DNA of 64,000 bases from Synechococcus sp. PROS-7-1 (lineage in GTDB: Bacteria; Cyanobacteriota; Cyanobacteriia; PCC-6307; Cyanobiaceae): assembly GCF_014279795.1 (NCBI RefSeq), contig NZ_CP047945.1, positions 1,756,572 to 1,820,571 on the forward strand. The letters run 5' to 3'. Under the pieces are notes generated by a model that was given only the letters and a program-made list of their open reading frames with translations, made no database searches and had not been told where the DNA came from. Positions 1 to 9,303 of the stretch are shown piece after piece. A program made the translations under genes and the position numbers. Each line of letters opens with the position of its first letter. Positions within the stretch are counted from its first letter, which is position 1.

Positions 1-270
1 CGACTGCTGCAGGAGCATGAGGACTGCTCGTTTGTGCGTGAGACGACGCGGGTCTCCCTCCAACGTGAGGCTGCCGGCCATGGCATTGGCCCGAACACGG
101 CGGACCCAACGACGCTGGAGTGCCTGATGGATGAGTGCCTGCACCTGAGAAGGGTCTAGGGAACAGTCCACACGACGCAGTCGCAGTCGGCCTGGAATGG
201 AGTGCATCACCTGCCAGTGCATGCCGCTGGCTGGACAGAGCAGAACCTGACCGACACACAAATGCTTCAT
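1..270 (-). CDS. HMA-like (HMA_2 type) domain protein, partial
   Basis: The reverse strand is open from an ATG at 270 to the window edge (90 codons), so only the N-terminal part is visible. It contains HSIPGRLRLRRV followed by a helix-like stretch and LTLEGD. This resembles the heavy-metal-associated HMA_2 domain found alone or at the N-terminus of some P-type ATPases. No CxxC metal site is visible in this part. The frame stays open upstream, so ATGs at 297 or 390 are possible starts. The function is undetermined; metal handling is only an inference from the domain. Confidence 0.5.
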   Translation of the reverse strand, partial: MKHLCVGQVLLCPASGMHWQVMHSIPGRLRLRRVDCSLDPSQVQALIHQALQRRWVRRVRANAMAGSLTLEGDPRRLTHKRAVLMLLQQS

Positions 271-749
271 GACCACAGCGTGGCGTGGTGAAGGCATCAG
301 CCAGGTGTCGCCCGCAACCTTCAAACAGCATTGGCATGGAACTGAGGCCATTCCGGTGAGGAACGGGGGCACTCGCCCTCGAAAACTCATCTGGCTCCGA
401 AAAACTTCTAACCCCAGAGGTTCTCAAATGTTTTTGCCATCATCTTTAAAGACAAAAGCCACAGAATTACCTGCGGCAGGTCGAATTCAACTTGAGCCTA
501 TTAACAATCACTGGCTATTAACGACGATAGACCCAAGAACACTCTGAGCATCGATCACCCCGACTAATGCACAGTCGTAAATTCATCAAAACAAAGATTC
601 CTTCGTTCTTCAAACGCATTTTTCGGATCATGACCAACCTGAAGGCACTCAAGCAAAAGCACCAAACACCGACAGGCCATTCCAACAAGTTGAGTCAGCC
701 AAAAACAAATCGTTCAGCGCTGATGTCTCAACAGTCGTTTCATTAAAAC
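271..749. other. Gene-poor spacer
   Basis: About 480 bases lie between the HMA-like gene and tRNA-Ser, and the second half is visibly AT-rich. A + strand frame at 269-547 (92 codons) shows no recognisable domain and overlaps the HMA-like start. A second + strand frame at 567-746 encodes 59 residues, very rich in Lys and Arg (it begins MHSRKFIKTK), and ends 3 bases before the tRNA. I cannot support either as a gene. No terminator or repeat was recognised. Confidence 0.5.
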
Positions 750-835
750 GGAGAGGGTGGGATTCGAACCCACGAGGGTGTGACCCCTACACGATTTCGA
801 GTCGTGCGCAATCAACCGGACTCTGCCACCTCTCC
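750..835 (-). tRNA. tRNA-Ser (CGA anticodon)
   Basis: The reverse strand folds as a class II tRNA of 86 nt. The acceptor strands GGAGAGG and CCTCTCC pair, the anticodon stem CACGA/TCGTG encloses the loop CTCGAAA with anticodon CGA, a long variable arm is present, and the T arm contains GGTTCGAATCC. It reads UCG codons. CCA is not encoded at the 3' end. Confidence 0.95.
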
Positions 836-860
836 CTGCGCAGTGATGCGCTCAATCACT

Positions 861-2816
861 TTAGAGCTCCGCCCCACGCCCCACCCAAGCCACCTCGCCA
901 CGTGGGGGTAACAGATCTCTGCGACGCAGAGCAAACACCCGCTGTCCCACCTGAACCTGCAGGTGTCGACCTCTGGCACCCGTCACGCGCAAACCGAGGC
1001 CTGCACTTGTCAACGTCTGCCCGGACCGCAGAGGCAGCTGCCCCTGGTGCTCCGCCACAACGGTATGTGCCAGGGGACTCCAACACTTGGACTGGTCCAT
1101 GGCCACAGGGTCCATCACCGCCACCCAATCAAAACGGGAATGGCCAAGCCCCTCGCCCAGTTGCCTAGCCACATGGCAACTCAGGCCATCGCCATGGCTG
1201 CTCAACAAAGCCGCACGGCCGCGATGCCGCAGCACCAGCCACTGGCGTCCCCACTGCTCCACCCTGATCAGGTCATCACTGAACTGCACCCACCCCTGCA
1301 CCACCACGGCCAACAGAGCCAGAGGAATGGCGTGGCAACGCCAACGCCGAAGCGCGGGTAACCACCAGGGGATCAAGGCAAGGGCGAACGCAAGCACCAC
1401 CAGCGGTTGGGGACGGCCGGTGAGCAACTGGGCCCATGGCCAGCCACTGATCCAGTGCACCACGGCGATCAGCACGCCTGCCAACTGCTGAACGGGCCAG
1501 ATCAGCCAGGGCAGAACAAAGGCGGTGATCGGCGCCGGCGCTACCAGCACAAGCAGGGCCAACGCCATCGCCGACAGGGTGAGCGGAGCGAGCAACGGAG
1601 CCGCCAGCAGATTGCTGACCAGGGCGTAGAGGGGGGCCGAACCGAAGTGGAGCAACTGCAAGGGCAGGGTCCAGGCCAGGGCCGCCAGGGGAACGGACAG
1701 GGCAGGGGCGAAAGGGCGCAGCCACCCCGGCCCATGGGTGCAAAGCCACTGTTCCAGGGAGGCCGCCGACAAGACCAAACCAGCGGTTGCTGCAGCGCTG
1801 AGTTGAAATCCCACGGAACGGGCCCAGGCTGGATGCATCAGCAGCATGAGCAGCAGGGTGAGCACCAGCACGCCGATAGGGCGACTGCGCTGCCCCCCTT
1901 CACGAATCAGGAGAGCGGCGGCCCCCATCAGCACGGCCCGCACCACCGAGGGCTGGGCACCGGCCAACGCCAGAAACAAGCCCATGGCACTCCCCCCGGC
2001 CCCGATGCGCAGAGCAGACGGACCTGAGCGGGTGGCCGCCAGGGTGGTGCCAAGCAGCACGGAAAGATGAAACCCCGAAGCGGCCAGAGCATGGGATAAC
2101 CCCGCCACGCGGAAGGCCTCACGCAGATCCGCCATCAGATTCACTTGGGCACTCCCCAGCACGAGAGCGGCCAGCAGTCCACCGCGCGCTGGCCCGGCGG
2201 CCTCGCTGAAGGCCTCGGCAATGTGCCGGCGGCCATCCGCCAAGGGCGTCCAGGACTGGCGCAAAACCCGGATGGAGTCAGTGCGGATCTGACTCCAACT
2301 GCCTCGAGCGACCAACCGCTCCGCTCCCCCATGAAGCAAGGAGTGGGCGGCAGGCCGCGGCCTGCGTAGCGGCCCTATGACTTCGATCCAATCGCCCAGA
2401 TGCAGAGGCTGCTGACAGGGCTCGACGGTGAGTTCAGTCCGCCCCCTGCGCCGCTCACCATCGAGATGGTTCACCTCCACAAGAGCCCGGCAACGCCCAT
2501 TACGGACCTGTCCCTCGTTCAGCAGCCGTCCCTGGAGGGTCACCACCTCAGCCGGGCCCTTCATCGGAATCCGGTGACTGGGATCGAGGGGGTGGGGGCG
2601 CGGCTCAGCGGCCAGACCGGAGCGGGCGATCACCAGCGCCAGCAAAAGGGTGATCAGGCCCAGCGATTGCCCAGAAAGCCGCAGCCATCGGCGCAGGACG
2701 GCAAGACCGAAACCCAGCACCGCGAGCAGCGTGCACCAGTGCTGCCAGGTCTGGGACAGCGCCGCTCCCAGAGCTCCCAGCAGCAAGAGCAACGCCGTGG
2801 CCAGGGCCGAATTCAT
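861..2816 (-). CDS. comEC: ComEC/Rec2 family DNA-uptake channel protein
   Basis: This is a 651-residue polytopic membrane protein. The N-terminus has hydrophobic helices followed by an OB-like periplasmic segment (about residues 85-170). The central competence domain carries the family signature around SHALAASGFHLSVL (about residue 245) and many transmembrane helices up to about residue 510. The C-terminal 130 residues sit where a metallo-beta-lactamase-like domain is found in longer homologues, but lack its HxHxDH motif. ComEC moves single-stranded DNA across the inner membrane during transformation. The pilin genes, pilT and a dprA-like gene in the same window fit a competence role. It lies 53 bases downstream of glyQ on the same strand. 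Confidence 0.88.
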   Translation of the reverse strand: MNSALATALLLLLGALGAALSQTWQHWCTLLAVLGFGLAVLRRWLRLSGQSLGLITLLLALVIARSGLAAEPRPHPLDPSHRIPMKGPAEVVTLQGRLLNEGQVRNGRCRALVEVNHLDGERRRGRTELTVEPCQQPLHLGDWIEVIGPLRRPRPAAHSLLHGGAERLVARGSWSQIRTDSIRVLRQSWTPLADGRRHIAEAFSEAAGPARGGLLAALVLGSAQVNLMADLREAFRVAGLSHALAASGFHLSVLLGTTLAATRSGPSALRIGAGGSAMGLFLALAGAQPSVVRAVLMGAAALLIREGGQRSRPIGVLVLTLLLMLLMHPAWARSVGFQLSAAATAGLVLSAASLEQWLCTHGPGWLRPFAPALSVPLAALAWTLPLQLLHFGSAPLYALVSNLLAAPLLAPLTLSAMALALLVLVAPAPITAFVLPWLIWPVQQLAGVLIAVVHWISGWPWAQLLTGRPQPLVVLAFALALIPWWLPALRRWRCHAIPLALLAVVVQGWVQFSDDLIRVEQWGRQWLVLRHRGRAALLSSHGDGLSCHVARQLGEGLGHSRFDWVAVMDPVAMDQSKCWSPLAHTVVAEHQGQLPLRSGQTLTSAGLGLRVTGARGRHLQVQVGQRVFALRRRDLLPPRGEVAWVGRGAEL

Positions 2817-2869
2817 GCTGCACCCGCATCAGTGATGCACCGAGGATTCCCCCATTGGCCGCAAAAGAA

Positions 2870-3760
2870 TCAGACCGCTGCAGCCGCCGCACTCGGCTCC
2901 AGCAGGGGAAATCCGAGCGCTTCTCGCTCAGCCAGCCAGGCTTCTGCCACCTGGCGGGCCAGCGTGCGGATCCGGCCGATGGTGGCCGTGCGTTCGGTCA
3001 CCGAGATCACGCCACGGGCCTCGAGGAGATTGAAGGTGTGCGAGCACTTGAGCACGAAATCCAGGGCCGGAGCGGGCAGATTCTGGGCAATCAGATCCGT
3101 GGCCTCGGCTTCATAGATCGCGAACAGCTGCTTCAGCCGCTCTGGGTTGGACGCCTCGAAGTTGAAATGGCACTGACCCTTCTCGAAAGGAAGCCAGATA
3201 TCGCCGTAACTGCGCTGGGCATTCCAGCTCAGATCCCAGATGCTCTCCACATCCTGGAGATACATCGCCAGGCGCTCGAGGCCGTAGGTGATCTCAATCG
3301 ACACGGGTTTGCAATCCAGACCACCGCACTGTTGGAAATAGGTGAACTGAGTGACCTCCATGCCATCCAGCCACACTTCCCAGCCCACACCCCAGGCACC
3401 GAGGGTGGGGGACTCCCAGTTGTCTTCCACAAAGCGGATGTCGTGATCAGCGGCCCTGATGCCCAGAGCCTCCAATGACGCGAGATAAGTCTCCTGAATG
3501 CCGTCGGGGGAGGGCTTGATCAGCACCTGGTATTGGAAATAGTGCTGAGCTCGGTTGGGGTTATCGCCATAGCGCCCGTCGGTCGGCCTGCGGCAGGGTT
3601 CTGGATAGGCCACAGCCCAAGGCTCAGGCCCAATAGCGCGCAGCACAGTGTGCGGACTCATGGTTCCAGCCCCCTTTTCGGTGTCGTAGGGCTGGAGCAA
3701 CAGACATCCCTGCTCAGACCAGAAACGGTTGAGGGTGCTGATGATGTCTTGAAAATGCAT
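2870..3760 (-). CDS. glyQ: Glycine-tRNA ligase alpha subunit
   Basis: GlyQ is the catalytic subunit of the bacterial alpha2-beta2 glycyl-tRNA synthetase. Recognisable features are [10 protein letters not shown] at the chosen start, [26 protein letters not shown], the FQYQV strand and [10 protein letters not shown]. The length of 296 residues is normal. A start 12 codons upstream (3796) is open, but MHFQDIIS is the usual family N-terminus. The partner glyS is not in this window, so the two subunits are encoded apart. comEC follows on the same strand. Confidence 0.95.
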   Translation of the reverse strand: MHFQDIISTLNRFWSEQGCLLLQPYDTEKGAGTMSPHTVLRAIGPEPWAVAYPEPCRRPTDGRYGDNPNRAQHYFQYQVLIKPSPDGIQETYLASLEALGIRAADHDIRFVEDNWESPTLGAWGVGWEVWLDGMEVTQFTYFQQCGGLDCKPVSIEITYGLERLAMYLQDVESIWDLSWNAQRSYGDIWLPFEKGQCHFNFEASNPERLKQLFAIYEAEATDLIAQNLPAPALDFVLKCSHTFNLLEARGVISVTERTATIGRIRTLARQVAEAWLAEREALGFPLLEPSAAAAAV

Positions 3761-3809
3761 CCGTGCGTTGGAGCCGTTGCAAGGCATTCTCCTCAAAGGC
3801 CTTCCCGGC

Positions 3810-4157
3810 TCAACTCAGGGACAGGCAACGGTGGAGATGGGCGATGGCGTGGTGACGATGGGGATGGCCATGGCCTGGACCCATCATGCCCAGCCAGAAA
3901 CTGCCATCTCCCTGAAACACGAGCACAGGCTTGGACGCCCCCTTCCCATGGGTCTCAAGCAGGGACATGCAGAGCTGTTCAGCGACCTCCGCTCCCCTGG
4001 GACGGGACCGCAGTCGGCGCAAAACGGGATCCACCTGCGAGAACGACACGAATGTTGCTTTCTGCGAGTCGGTCACAAGGATCATCCCGTCCAACCACTG
4101 GACTTCATCCAGGAGATCTTCGATTGACGACAACAGCGATGGCAGCGGAAAGGCCAA
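3810..4157 (-). CDS. Conserved-looking hypothetical protein
   Basis: This frame of 115 codons lies between menG and glyQ on the same strand. The only long-frame start is TTG at 4157; an internal ATG at [10 protein letters not shown] is an alternative. The protein reads as a soluble alpha/beta domain with [18 protein letters not shown] and [17 protein letters not shown], and a histidine-rich C-terminus ([11 protein letters not shown]). I do not recognise the family. Its position between housekeeping genes and its strand make it a likely gene, but the start is uncertain. Confidence 0.55.
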   Translation of the reverse strand: MAFPLPSLLSSIEDLLDEVQWLDGMILVTDSQKATFVSFSQVDPVLRRLRSRPRGAEVAEQLCMSLLETHGKGASKPVLVFQGDGSFWLGMMGPGHGHPHRHHAIAHLHRCLSLS

Positions 4158-4245
4158 CGTGCATTCCCCCGTTTCTTAATCATTTCTTTCATAAGCCATC
4201 GGTCTCGCCTGTCGCAAGCGATACAACATGAGGTGTTATGGCTCT

Positions 4246-4947
4246 TCAATCACGCAGGGTCAAAAGCCCCATCAGCCCACCGGCAATGGCGCGATGACAG
4301 GCACGCGAGAAGCCTGCCTCTTTCGCCAGCAGTTCCTGGGAAGCCCCATCGGGAAAGCGCTGCAAACTGGCTTCGAGATAGGCGTAATGGTCTTTGAGGC
4401 CAAGCCCTTCGGCGACAGGCACCACCACACGCCGCAGATACGCCCGCTGAAAGCGTGCCGCCAAGGAGGTGGACGGCAAACGATTGAAATCAATGAGGCC
4501 TGCCCGGCCCCCAGGCCGAAGCACCCGTTTGATCTCTCTGAGGCCAGCCGCCGGATCAGCAAGGTTGCGCAGCCCGTAGGCCATCACCACCCCGTCAACC
4601 GAAGCGGTTTCGAAATCCAGGTCCAGGGCATCGCCCTGCTGGAACTCAACAGGCAACCAGGGCTCGCGCCCTGCACGACTGCGCGCAACCGCAAGTGGCG
4701 CCTCGGCCGCATCCACCCCAACCACCTGGCCTCCAGGGCGAACCCGACGAGACAGAGCGAGGGCAACATCGCCGGTGCCGCAGCAGAGATCCAGCCAGAC
4801 CTCACCCGGACGCGGATCCAGGTGACGAATCAGCTGACGTTTCCATTGACGATGCAACCCGAGACTGAGCAGGTCGTTCAGCCGGTCGTAGGTCGGCGCT
4901 GCGTCATTGAACAGCTGTTCAACAGCGTCTGGATCTCCTGGTCTCAA
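4246..4947 (-). CDS. menG: 2-phytyl-1,4-naphthoquinone / demethylmenaquinone C-methyltransferase (UbiE/MenG)
   Basis: This is a SAM-dependent methyltransferase for the last step of phylloquinone (photosystem I cofactor) or menaquinone synthesis. Visible motifs are AAPTYDRLNDLLSLGLHRQW, the SAM-binding WLDLCCGTGDVAL, MAYGLRNLADP and LRPGGRAGLIDF. The frame is open to 5016, but I chose TTG at 4947 because it gives RPGDPDAVEQLF at the N-terminus, as expected of the family. It also overlaps the stop of the upstream small membrane gene (TTGA), suggesting translational coupling. At 233 residues the length is normal. Confidence 0.9.
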   Translation of the reverse strand: MRPGDPDAVEQLFNDAAPTYDRLNDLLSLGLHRQWKRQLIRHLDPRPGEVWLDLCCGTGDVALALSRRVRPGGQVVGVDAAEAPLAVARSRAGREPWLPVEFQQGDALDLDFETASVDGVVMAYGLRNLADPAAGLREIKRVLRPGGRAGLIDFNRLPSTSLAARFQRAYLRRVVVPVAEGLGLKDHYAYLEASLQRFPDGASQELLAKEAGFSRACHRAIAGGLMGLLTLRD

Positions 4948-5213
4948 AGCAAGAAGTCGTTCAGGGTCATCACCATCACCGTGGCCAGTCCAACCGCAGC
5001 TGAACACACCAGACATCCAGCCAACATCAATGAAAACTCCTGTTGGTCAACCGCCGATTGCATGAGCTGCAACCCCCAGGCCACCAAAGCGATCACGACG
5101 CTGACCAGGGCGAGGCCAATCCAGGGAGCCGGCGACCATGGAGCCTCCACCGGCAACAACAGTGCACTCGGAACAGTGGGGTTGGATCCTGGGAGCAGCA
5201 CGGCGCTGGCCAC
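4944..5213 (-). CDS. Small two-helix membrane protein
   Basis: The product has 89 residues, starting with GTG at 5213. Two hydrophobic segments are clear: PWIGLALVSVVIALVAWGLQ (about residues 30-51) and LMLAGCLVCSAAVGLATVMV (about 62-83). It lies between hisF and menG on the same strand, 21 bases after hisF, and its stop codon overlaps the menG start. I do not recognise the family. Its placement suggests a membrane protein co-expressed with menG, but no function can be read from the sequence. Confidence 0.65.
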   Translation of the reverse strand: MASAVLLPGSNPTVPSALLLPVEAPWSPAPWIGLALVSVVIALVAWGLQLMQSAVDQQEFSLMLAGCLVCSAAVGLATVMVMTLNDFLL

Positions 5214-5234
5214 TTCGCATCGCGTTTAAAAACT

Positions 5235-6026
5235 TTAATAATCCGGAGCGAACTCAAGGGGGCGAATTGCCAAACCACGTCGTAACAAGTCGGTTTTGAT
5301 CTCTTGAACAGACAGCACGCCGTCGTGAAGCAGGGACGCCAGCAACGCGGCCGATGCCTGTCCACCGCTCGGCCCCTGGTCGAGGGCCGCCGCAATGTGA
5401 TCGAGCGTCCCGGCTCCACCTGAGGCAATCACTGGAACCGGAACCGCTTGTGCGACAGCACGGGTGAGGTCGAGGTCGTATCCCGCCTGGGTGCCATCCC
5501 CATCCATGGATGTGAGCAGGATTTCTCCAGCTCCATGCCTGGCCACTTCCCGGGCCCAGTCCACAGCATCAAGGCCGGTGTTCTCGCGACCACCCTTCAC
5601 GTACACATCCCAACCGCCGCCATCACGCCGACGGGCATCGATCGCCACAACGATGCACTGGCAACCGAAACGTTCCGCACCCTCTTTCACCAGTTCAGGA
5701 CGCCGAACCGCTGATGAATTGAGGCTGACTTTGTCGGCTCCGGCCCTCAGCAGTTCCGTGATGCCTTCCACAGAGCCAATCCCTCCACCCACAGTGAATG
5801 GAATCGTGACCTGCTCGGACGTGCGCCTCACCAGATCTACGAGAGTGGCGCGCCCTTCGTGACTGGCCGCGATGTCGAGAAACACCAGCTCATCGGCTCC
5901 GGCCTCGCTGTAACGGCAAGCAAGCTCAACCGGATCTCCCGCATCGCGCAATCCCACAAAATTGATGCCCTTCACCACCCGACCAGCGGCCACATCGAGG
6001 CAGGGAATCAGGCGGAGAGCGACCAT
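5235..6026 (-). CDS. hisF: Imidazole glycerol phosphate synthase, cyclase subunit
   Basis: HisF is a (beta/alpha)8 barrel that closes the imidazole ring in histidine synthesis, using ammonia from HisH. The catalytic aspartates appear in [16 protein letters not shown] (N-terminus) and [16 protein letters not shown]. Phosphate-binding loops are [10 protein letters not shown] and [12 protein letters not shown]. The start [12 protein letters not shown] (6026) is chosen over an upstream ATG at 6068, which would add 14 non-conserved residues and intrude into the short spacer to divergent ftrV. At 263 residues it is slightly longer than usual because of a loop ([11 protein letters not shown]) near the C-terminus. 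Confidence 0.95.
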   Translation of the reverse strand: MVALRLIPCLDVAAGRVVKGINFVGLRDAGDPVELACRYSEAGADELVFLDIAASHEGRATLVDLVRRTSEQVTIPFTVGGGIGSVEGITELLRAGADKVSLNSSAVRRPELVKEGAERFGCQCIVVAIDARRRDGGGWDVYVKGGRENTGLDAVDWAREVARHGAGEILLTSMDGDGTQAGYDLDLTRAVAQAVPVPVIASGGAGTLDHIAAALDQGPSGGQASAALLASLLHDGVLSVQEIKTDLLRRGLAIRPLEFAPDY

Positions 6027-6080
6027 GGCGTTTGATTTGCGGCTGTTAGGGTTGCGGCCACTTTCCAAGCCTCGCAGGCC

Positions 6081-6299
6081 ATGTCACAGCAGGCAGTCAC
6101 CATCGACATCGGCTCCAAGGTGCGCGTCACCCGCGTTCGTGATCGCATTCCCAAAGCTCTTGTCGAACTGCTGAAATCCGATGCCAACGGCACCGTGACT
6201 GATTTTCGGACCGTGGATGGCAAAGGAATCGGTGTGGTTGTAAAGCTCAGTGATGGGTCAACCAACTGGTTCTTTGAAGATGAAATTGCTCCCGCCTGA
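6081..6299 (+). CDS. ftrV: Ferredoxin-thioredoxin reductase, variable chain
   Basis: The product has 72 residues and an SH3-like barrel sequence: [35 protein letters not shown] and [10 protein letters not shown]. FtrV pairs with the catalytic FtrC subunit and shapes the docking surface for ferredoxin and thioredoxin, passing light-derived electrons to thioredoxins. It is divergent from hisF with only 54 bases between their starts. chlG follows 11 bases downstream on the same strand, so the two are probably co-transcribed, linking redox regulation with chlorophyll synthesis. Confidence 0.93.
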   Translation: MSQQAVTIDIGSKVRVTRVRDRIPKALVELLKSDANGTVTDFRTVDGKGIGVVVKLSDGSTNWFFEDEIAPA

Positions 6300-6310
6300 G
6301 GACTCAACGC

Positions 6311-7264
6311 GTGAGTGACGCCCGTCAGCTGCTCGGCATGAAAGGTGCCAGCGGCACCACCAACATCTGGAAGCTGCGCCTGCAGCTGATGAAACCCGTG
6401 ACCTGGATCCCGCTGATCTGGGGTGTGGTTTGTGGTGCAGCGGCCAGCGGTCATTACGAGTGGCGCCTGGATCATTTCGCAGCAGCCCTTGCCTGCATGG
6501 TGATGAGTGGTCCCTTGCTGGCTGGCTACACCCAAACCATCAACGATTACTACGATCGCGAGATCGACGCGATCAATGAGCCTTACAGGCCGATCCCATC
6601 AGGGGCCATTCCTCTGGGCCAGGTGAAACTGCAGATCTGGGTGTTGCTGCTGGCGGGACTCGCCGTGGCCTACGCCCTGGATCTCTGGGCCGGGCATTCC
6701 ACCCCGGTGCTCTTGCTGCTTGCACTGGGTGGATCCTTTGTGAGCTTCATCTATTCCGCTCCCCCCTTAAAGCTCAAGCAAAACGGCTGGCTTGGCAACT
6801 ACGCCCTTGGAGCGAGCTACATCGCTCTTCCCTGGTGGGCCGGACAAGCGCTGTTCGGTCAGCTGACCTGGGCCACAGCACTGCTCACGCTGGCTTACAG
6901 CCTTGCAGGACTCGGCATCGCCGTGGTTAACGATTTCAAGAGCGTGGAAGGTGATCGTGCTCTTGGGCTCCAGTCACTTCCGGTTGCATTCGGCATTCGG
7001 CCAGCAAGCTGGATCAGCGCAGGGATGATCGATATCTTCCAGCTGTTGATGGTTGCCGTGCTGATCGCCATCGGGCAGCATTTCGCTGCTGTGCTGCTTG
7101 TGCTGCTGATCGTGCCTCAGATCACTTTCCAGGACATTTGGCTGCTACGGGACCCCGTGGCCTACGACGTGAAATATCAAGCCAGCGCCCAGCCATTCCT
7201 GGTGCTCGGCATGCTGGTGACGGCCCTGGCGATAGGCCATAGCTCACTGACCCCGGGGATGTGA
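6311..7264 (+). CDS. chlG: Chlorophyll a synthase
   Basis: ChlG is a membrane prenyltransferase of the UbiA superfamily that esterifies chlorophyllide a with phytyl or geranylgeranyl diphosphate. The first Asp-rich motif is visible in TINDYYDREIDAINEPYRPI (about residues 76-95). The second conserved region is AVVNDFKSVEGDRALGLQSL. About eight or nine hydrophobic helices follow, and MKPVTWIPLIWG is the typical N-terminal signature. The start is GTG at 6311. The stop overlaps the GTG start of the penicillin-binding protein by 4 bases. Confidence 0.95.
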   Translation: MSDARQLLGMKGASGTTNIWKLRLQLMKPVTWIPLIWGVVCGAAASGHYEWRLDHFAAALACMVMSGPLLAGYTQTINDYYDREIDAINEPYRPIPSGAIPLGQVKLQIWVLLLAGLAVAYALDLWAGHSTPVLLLLALGGSFVSFIYSAPPLKLKQNGWLGNYALGASYIALPWWAGQALFGQLTWATALLTLAYSLAGLGIAVVNDFKSVEGDRALGLQSLPVAFGIRPASWISAGMIDIFQLLMVAVLIAIGQHFAAVLLVLLIVPQITFQDIWLLRDPVAYDVKYQASAQPFLVLGMLVTALAIGHSSLTPGM

Positions 7265-9303
7265 CCCGCACCCGTCGTCACTGGGCTCTGATCGGTGGCT
7301 CTGCCGTCGTGGTGGGTGTTGGTGTGGCCCTCGCCCAGGCCGCTGTCACCCGCGCCTTCGACGCCACCCTCCCCGATGCCCGCGGCATCAGTCGCTTCAA
7401 CCGTCCGGGCACGATCACCCTGCTCTCCAGCAACGGTGGAGTCATCCAGAAGCTCGGACCTGCCACACGGGAAAAAATCGAGCCGGGACAGATGCCCCTG
7501 CTGGTGAAGCAGGCCTTCATCGCCGCTGAAGACCGCCGCTTCTATGACCACGACGGTGTGGATCTCTGGGGAATCGGCCGAGCCTTGGTGCGCAACGTCC
7601 GCCAGGGAGCTGTGCGCGAAGGAGCCAGCACGATCACCCAGCAGCTGGCCCGCACGGTGTTCCTGAGCCAGGACCGCACGCTCACCCGCAAGCTCAAGGA
7701 AGCGGCCCTGGCCTACAAGCTCGAACGCCAACTGAGCAAGGAGCAGATCCTTGAGCAGTACCTCAACTATGTGTATCTCGGCTCCAGCGCCTATGGCCTC
7801 GCCGATGCCGCCTGGGTGTACTTCTCCAAAACTCCCGACGAGCTCAACCTTCCAGAGGCCGCCTTGATCGCCGGCCTGCCCCCAGCGCCTTCGGTGTATT
7901 CCCCTCTGGTGAATCCGAAACTAGCCCTGGAACGGCGCAGTCTGGTGCTCGACCGCATGCGTCAGGCGGGCTTCATCACCGCAAGCGAAGCCGAGCAGGC
8001 CCGCAACAGCCCGTTGGCGCTCAAACCTGCTGTTCCCAAGTATTTCAACAGTGCAGCGCCCTTCTTCACCAGCTGGGTCGCCCAGCAACTGCCCCGCCTG
8101 CTGACCCCGGAACAGCTGGAAGTGGGTGGCCTGAAAATCCGGACCAGCCTCAATCTGAAGTGGCAGAAGAAAGCACAAGCCGTGGTGCGTGAATTTGCAC
8201 CGTTCGACACCGAAGGATCGATTGTCTCGATGGAGCCGGGCACAGGTCTGGTGCGCGTGATGGTGGGAGGCAAAGACTTCAGCAGCAGCCAGTTCAACCG
8301 CGCCACCCAGGCCCTGCGCTCGCCTGGTTCCACCTTCAAGCTGTTCCCCTACGCCGCTGCAATCAATGCTGGCGTGAAACCGGAAGACACCTTCGTGGAT
8401 GCCCCCCGCTGCTGGGCCGGCTACTGCCCCAAGAATTTCGGCAACAAATACTTCGGCACCATTTCCTTGGCTGACGCTCTGCAGAACTCACTGAACACCG
8501 TGGCCGTGCAACTGCAGGACAAGGTCGGGTTTGACGCGATCATCAGCACCGCCAACAAGCTGGGCATTGGCAATCAGCGCCCACTGGGCAAGTACTACCC
8601 CATGGCCATCGGGGCCTACGAGCAGACCGTTCTTGACATGACGGCCGCCTATGCCGCTGTTGCCAATCGCGGGGTGTACGTCACTCCCTCGGCATTTGAA
8701 GAAATCCGAGGCCCCGACGGCAACGTGCTCTGGAGCCGTCGCGTGGATGGCGACAAAGGACGGAGGGCCCTCGACAGCGACGTCGCTGACGCCATGAATT
8801 GGATGTTCCAACGGGTGGTGACCGGAGGAACCGGCGCCGCCGCCCGCCTGGATGACCGTCCTGTGGCCGGCAAAACCGGCACCTCGGAGGGGGCGCGGGA
8901 TCTGTGGTTCATCGGATCGATTCCACAACTCACCACAGCGGTGTGGTTCGGCTACGACAACAACAACGAAACCAACAGCAACAGCGGGGAAGCGGCCTGG
9001 GCCTGGAAGCAGTTCATGGAGGAGGTGAAGGGCACTTACCAAGTGCAGAACTTCCCTCCCAAGCCCGTGCTCACACGCACGTTCCAGCCTCCCGGCAAAG
9101 CCAAACCCTCCGGGAGACGAGACGAAGCCCCATACCAGGGATACGACTTCACTCCAGGGCCTGATCTCTGGGCGCCCGGTGAAGAGCCCTTCATGGGGGG
9201 AACGGAACCGCCGGCTGCACCGGCAGCGCCGCAGCCCCGTTACGTCGCCCCAGCGGGGGGACCTCCGGTGGATGAAAATTTCAGGCCCTTGCCGGTGCAG
9301 TGA
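7261..9303 (+). CDS. Class A penicillin-binding protein (transglycosylase/transpeptidase)
   Basis: This 680-residue protein polymerises and cross-links peptidoglycan. One N-terminal membrane helix (about residues 10-30) precedes a GT51 domain with the catalytic glutamate in AAEDRRFYDHDG (E90) and GASTITQQLAR. The transpeptidase domain has all three motifs: S357-TFK in RSPGSTFKLF, S410-LN and K538-TG in AGKTGTSEG. The C-terminus is proline-rich and probably disordered. The start is GTG at 7261, overlapping the chlG stop, so expression may be coupled to chlG. The 3' end overlaps convergent rsmB by 23 bases. Confidence 0.93.
   Translation: MTRTRRHWALIGGSAVVVGVGVALAQAAVTRAFDATLPDARGISRFNRPGTITLLSSNGGVIQKLGPATREKIEPGQMPLLVKQAFIAAEDRRFYDHDGVDLWGIGRALVRNVRQGAVREGASTITQQLARTVFLSQDRTLTRKLKEAALAYKLERQLSKEQILEQYLNYVYLGSSAYGLADAAWVYFSKTPDELNLPEAALIAGLPPAPSVYSPLVNPKLALERRSLVLDRMRQAGFITASEAEQARNSPLALKPAVPKYFNSAAPFFTSWVAQQLPRLLTPEQLEVGGLKIRTSLNLKWQKKAQAVVREFAPFDTEGSIVSMEPGTGLVRVMVGGKDFSSSQFNRATQALRSPGSTFKLFPYAAAINAGVKPEDTFVDAPRCWAGYCPKNFGNKYFGTISLADALQNSLNTVAVQLQDKVGFDAIISTANKLGIGNQRPLGKYYPMAIGAYEQTVLDMTAAYAAVANRGVYVTPSAFEEIRGPDGNVLWSRRVDGDKGRRALDSDVADAMNWMFQRVVTGGTGAAARLDDRPVAGKTGTSEGARDLWFIGSIPQLTTAVWFGYDNNNETNSNSGEAAWAWKQFMEEVKGTYQVQNFPPKPVLTRTFQPPGKAKPSGRRDEAPYQGYDFTPGPDLWAPGEEPFMGGTEPPAAPAAPQPRYVAPAGGPPVDENFRPLPVQ

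Noticed and set aside
567-746. A 59-codon Lys-rich forward frame before tRNA-Ser
   Set aside because: AT-rich spacer, no ribosome site or recognised family. Mentioned under the spacer but not called as a gene.
4228-5229. A 333-codon forward frame opposite menG and the small membrane gene
   Set aside because: No domain, and both reverse-strand genes are supported by motifs and a coupled overlap.
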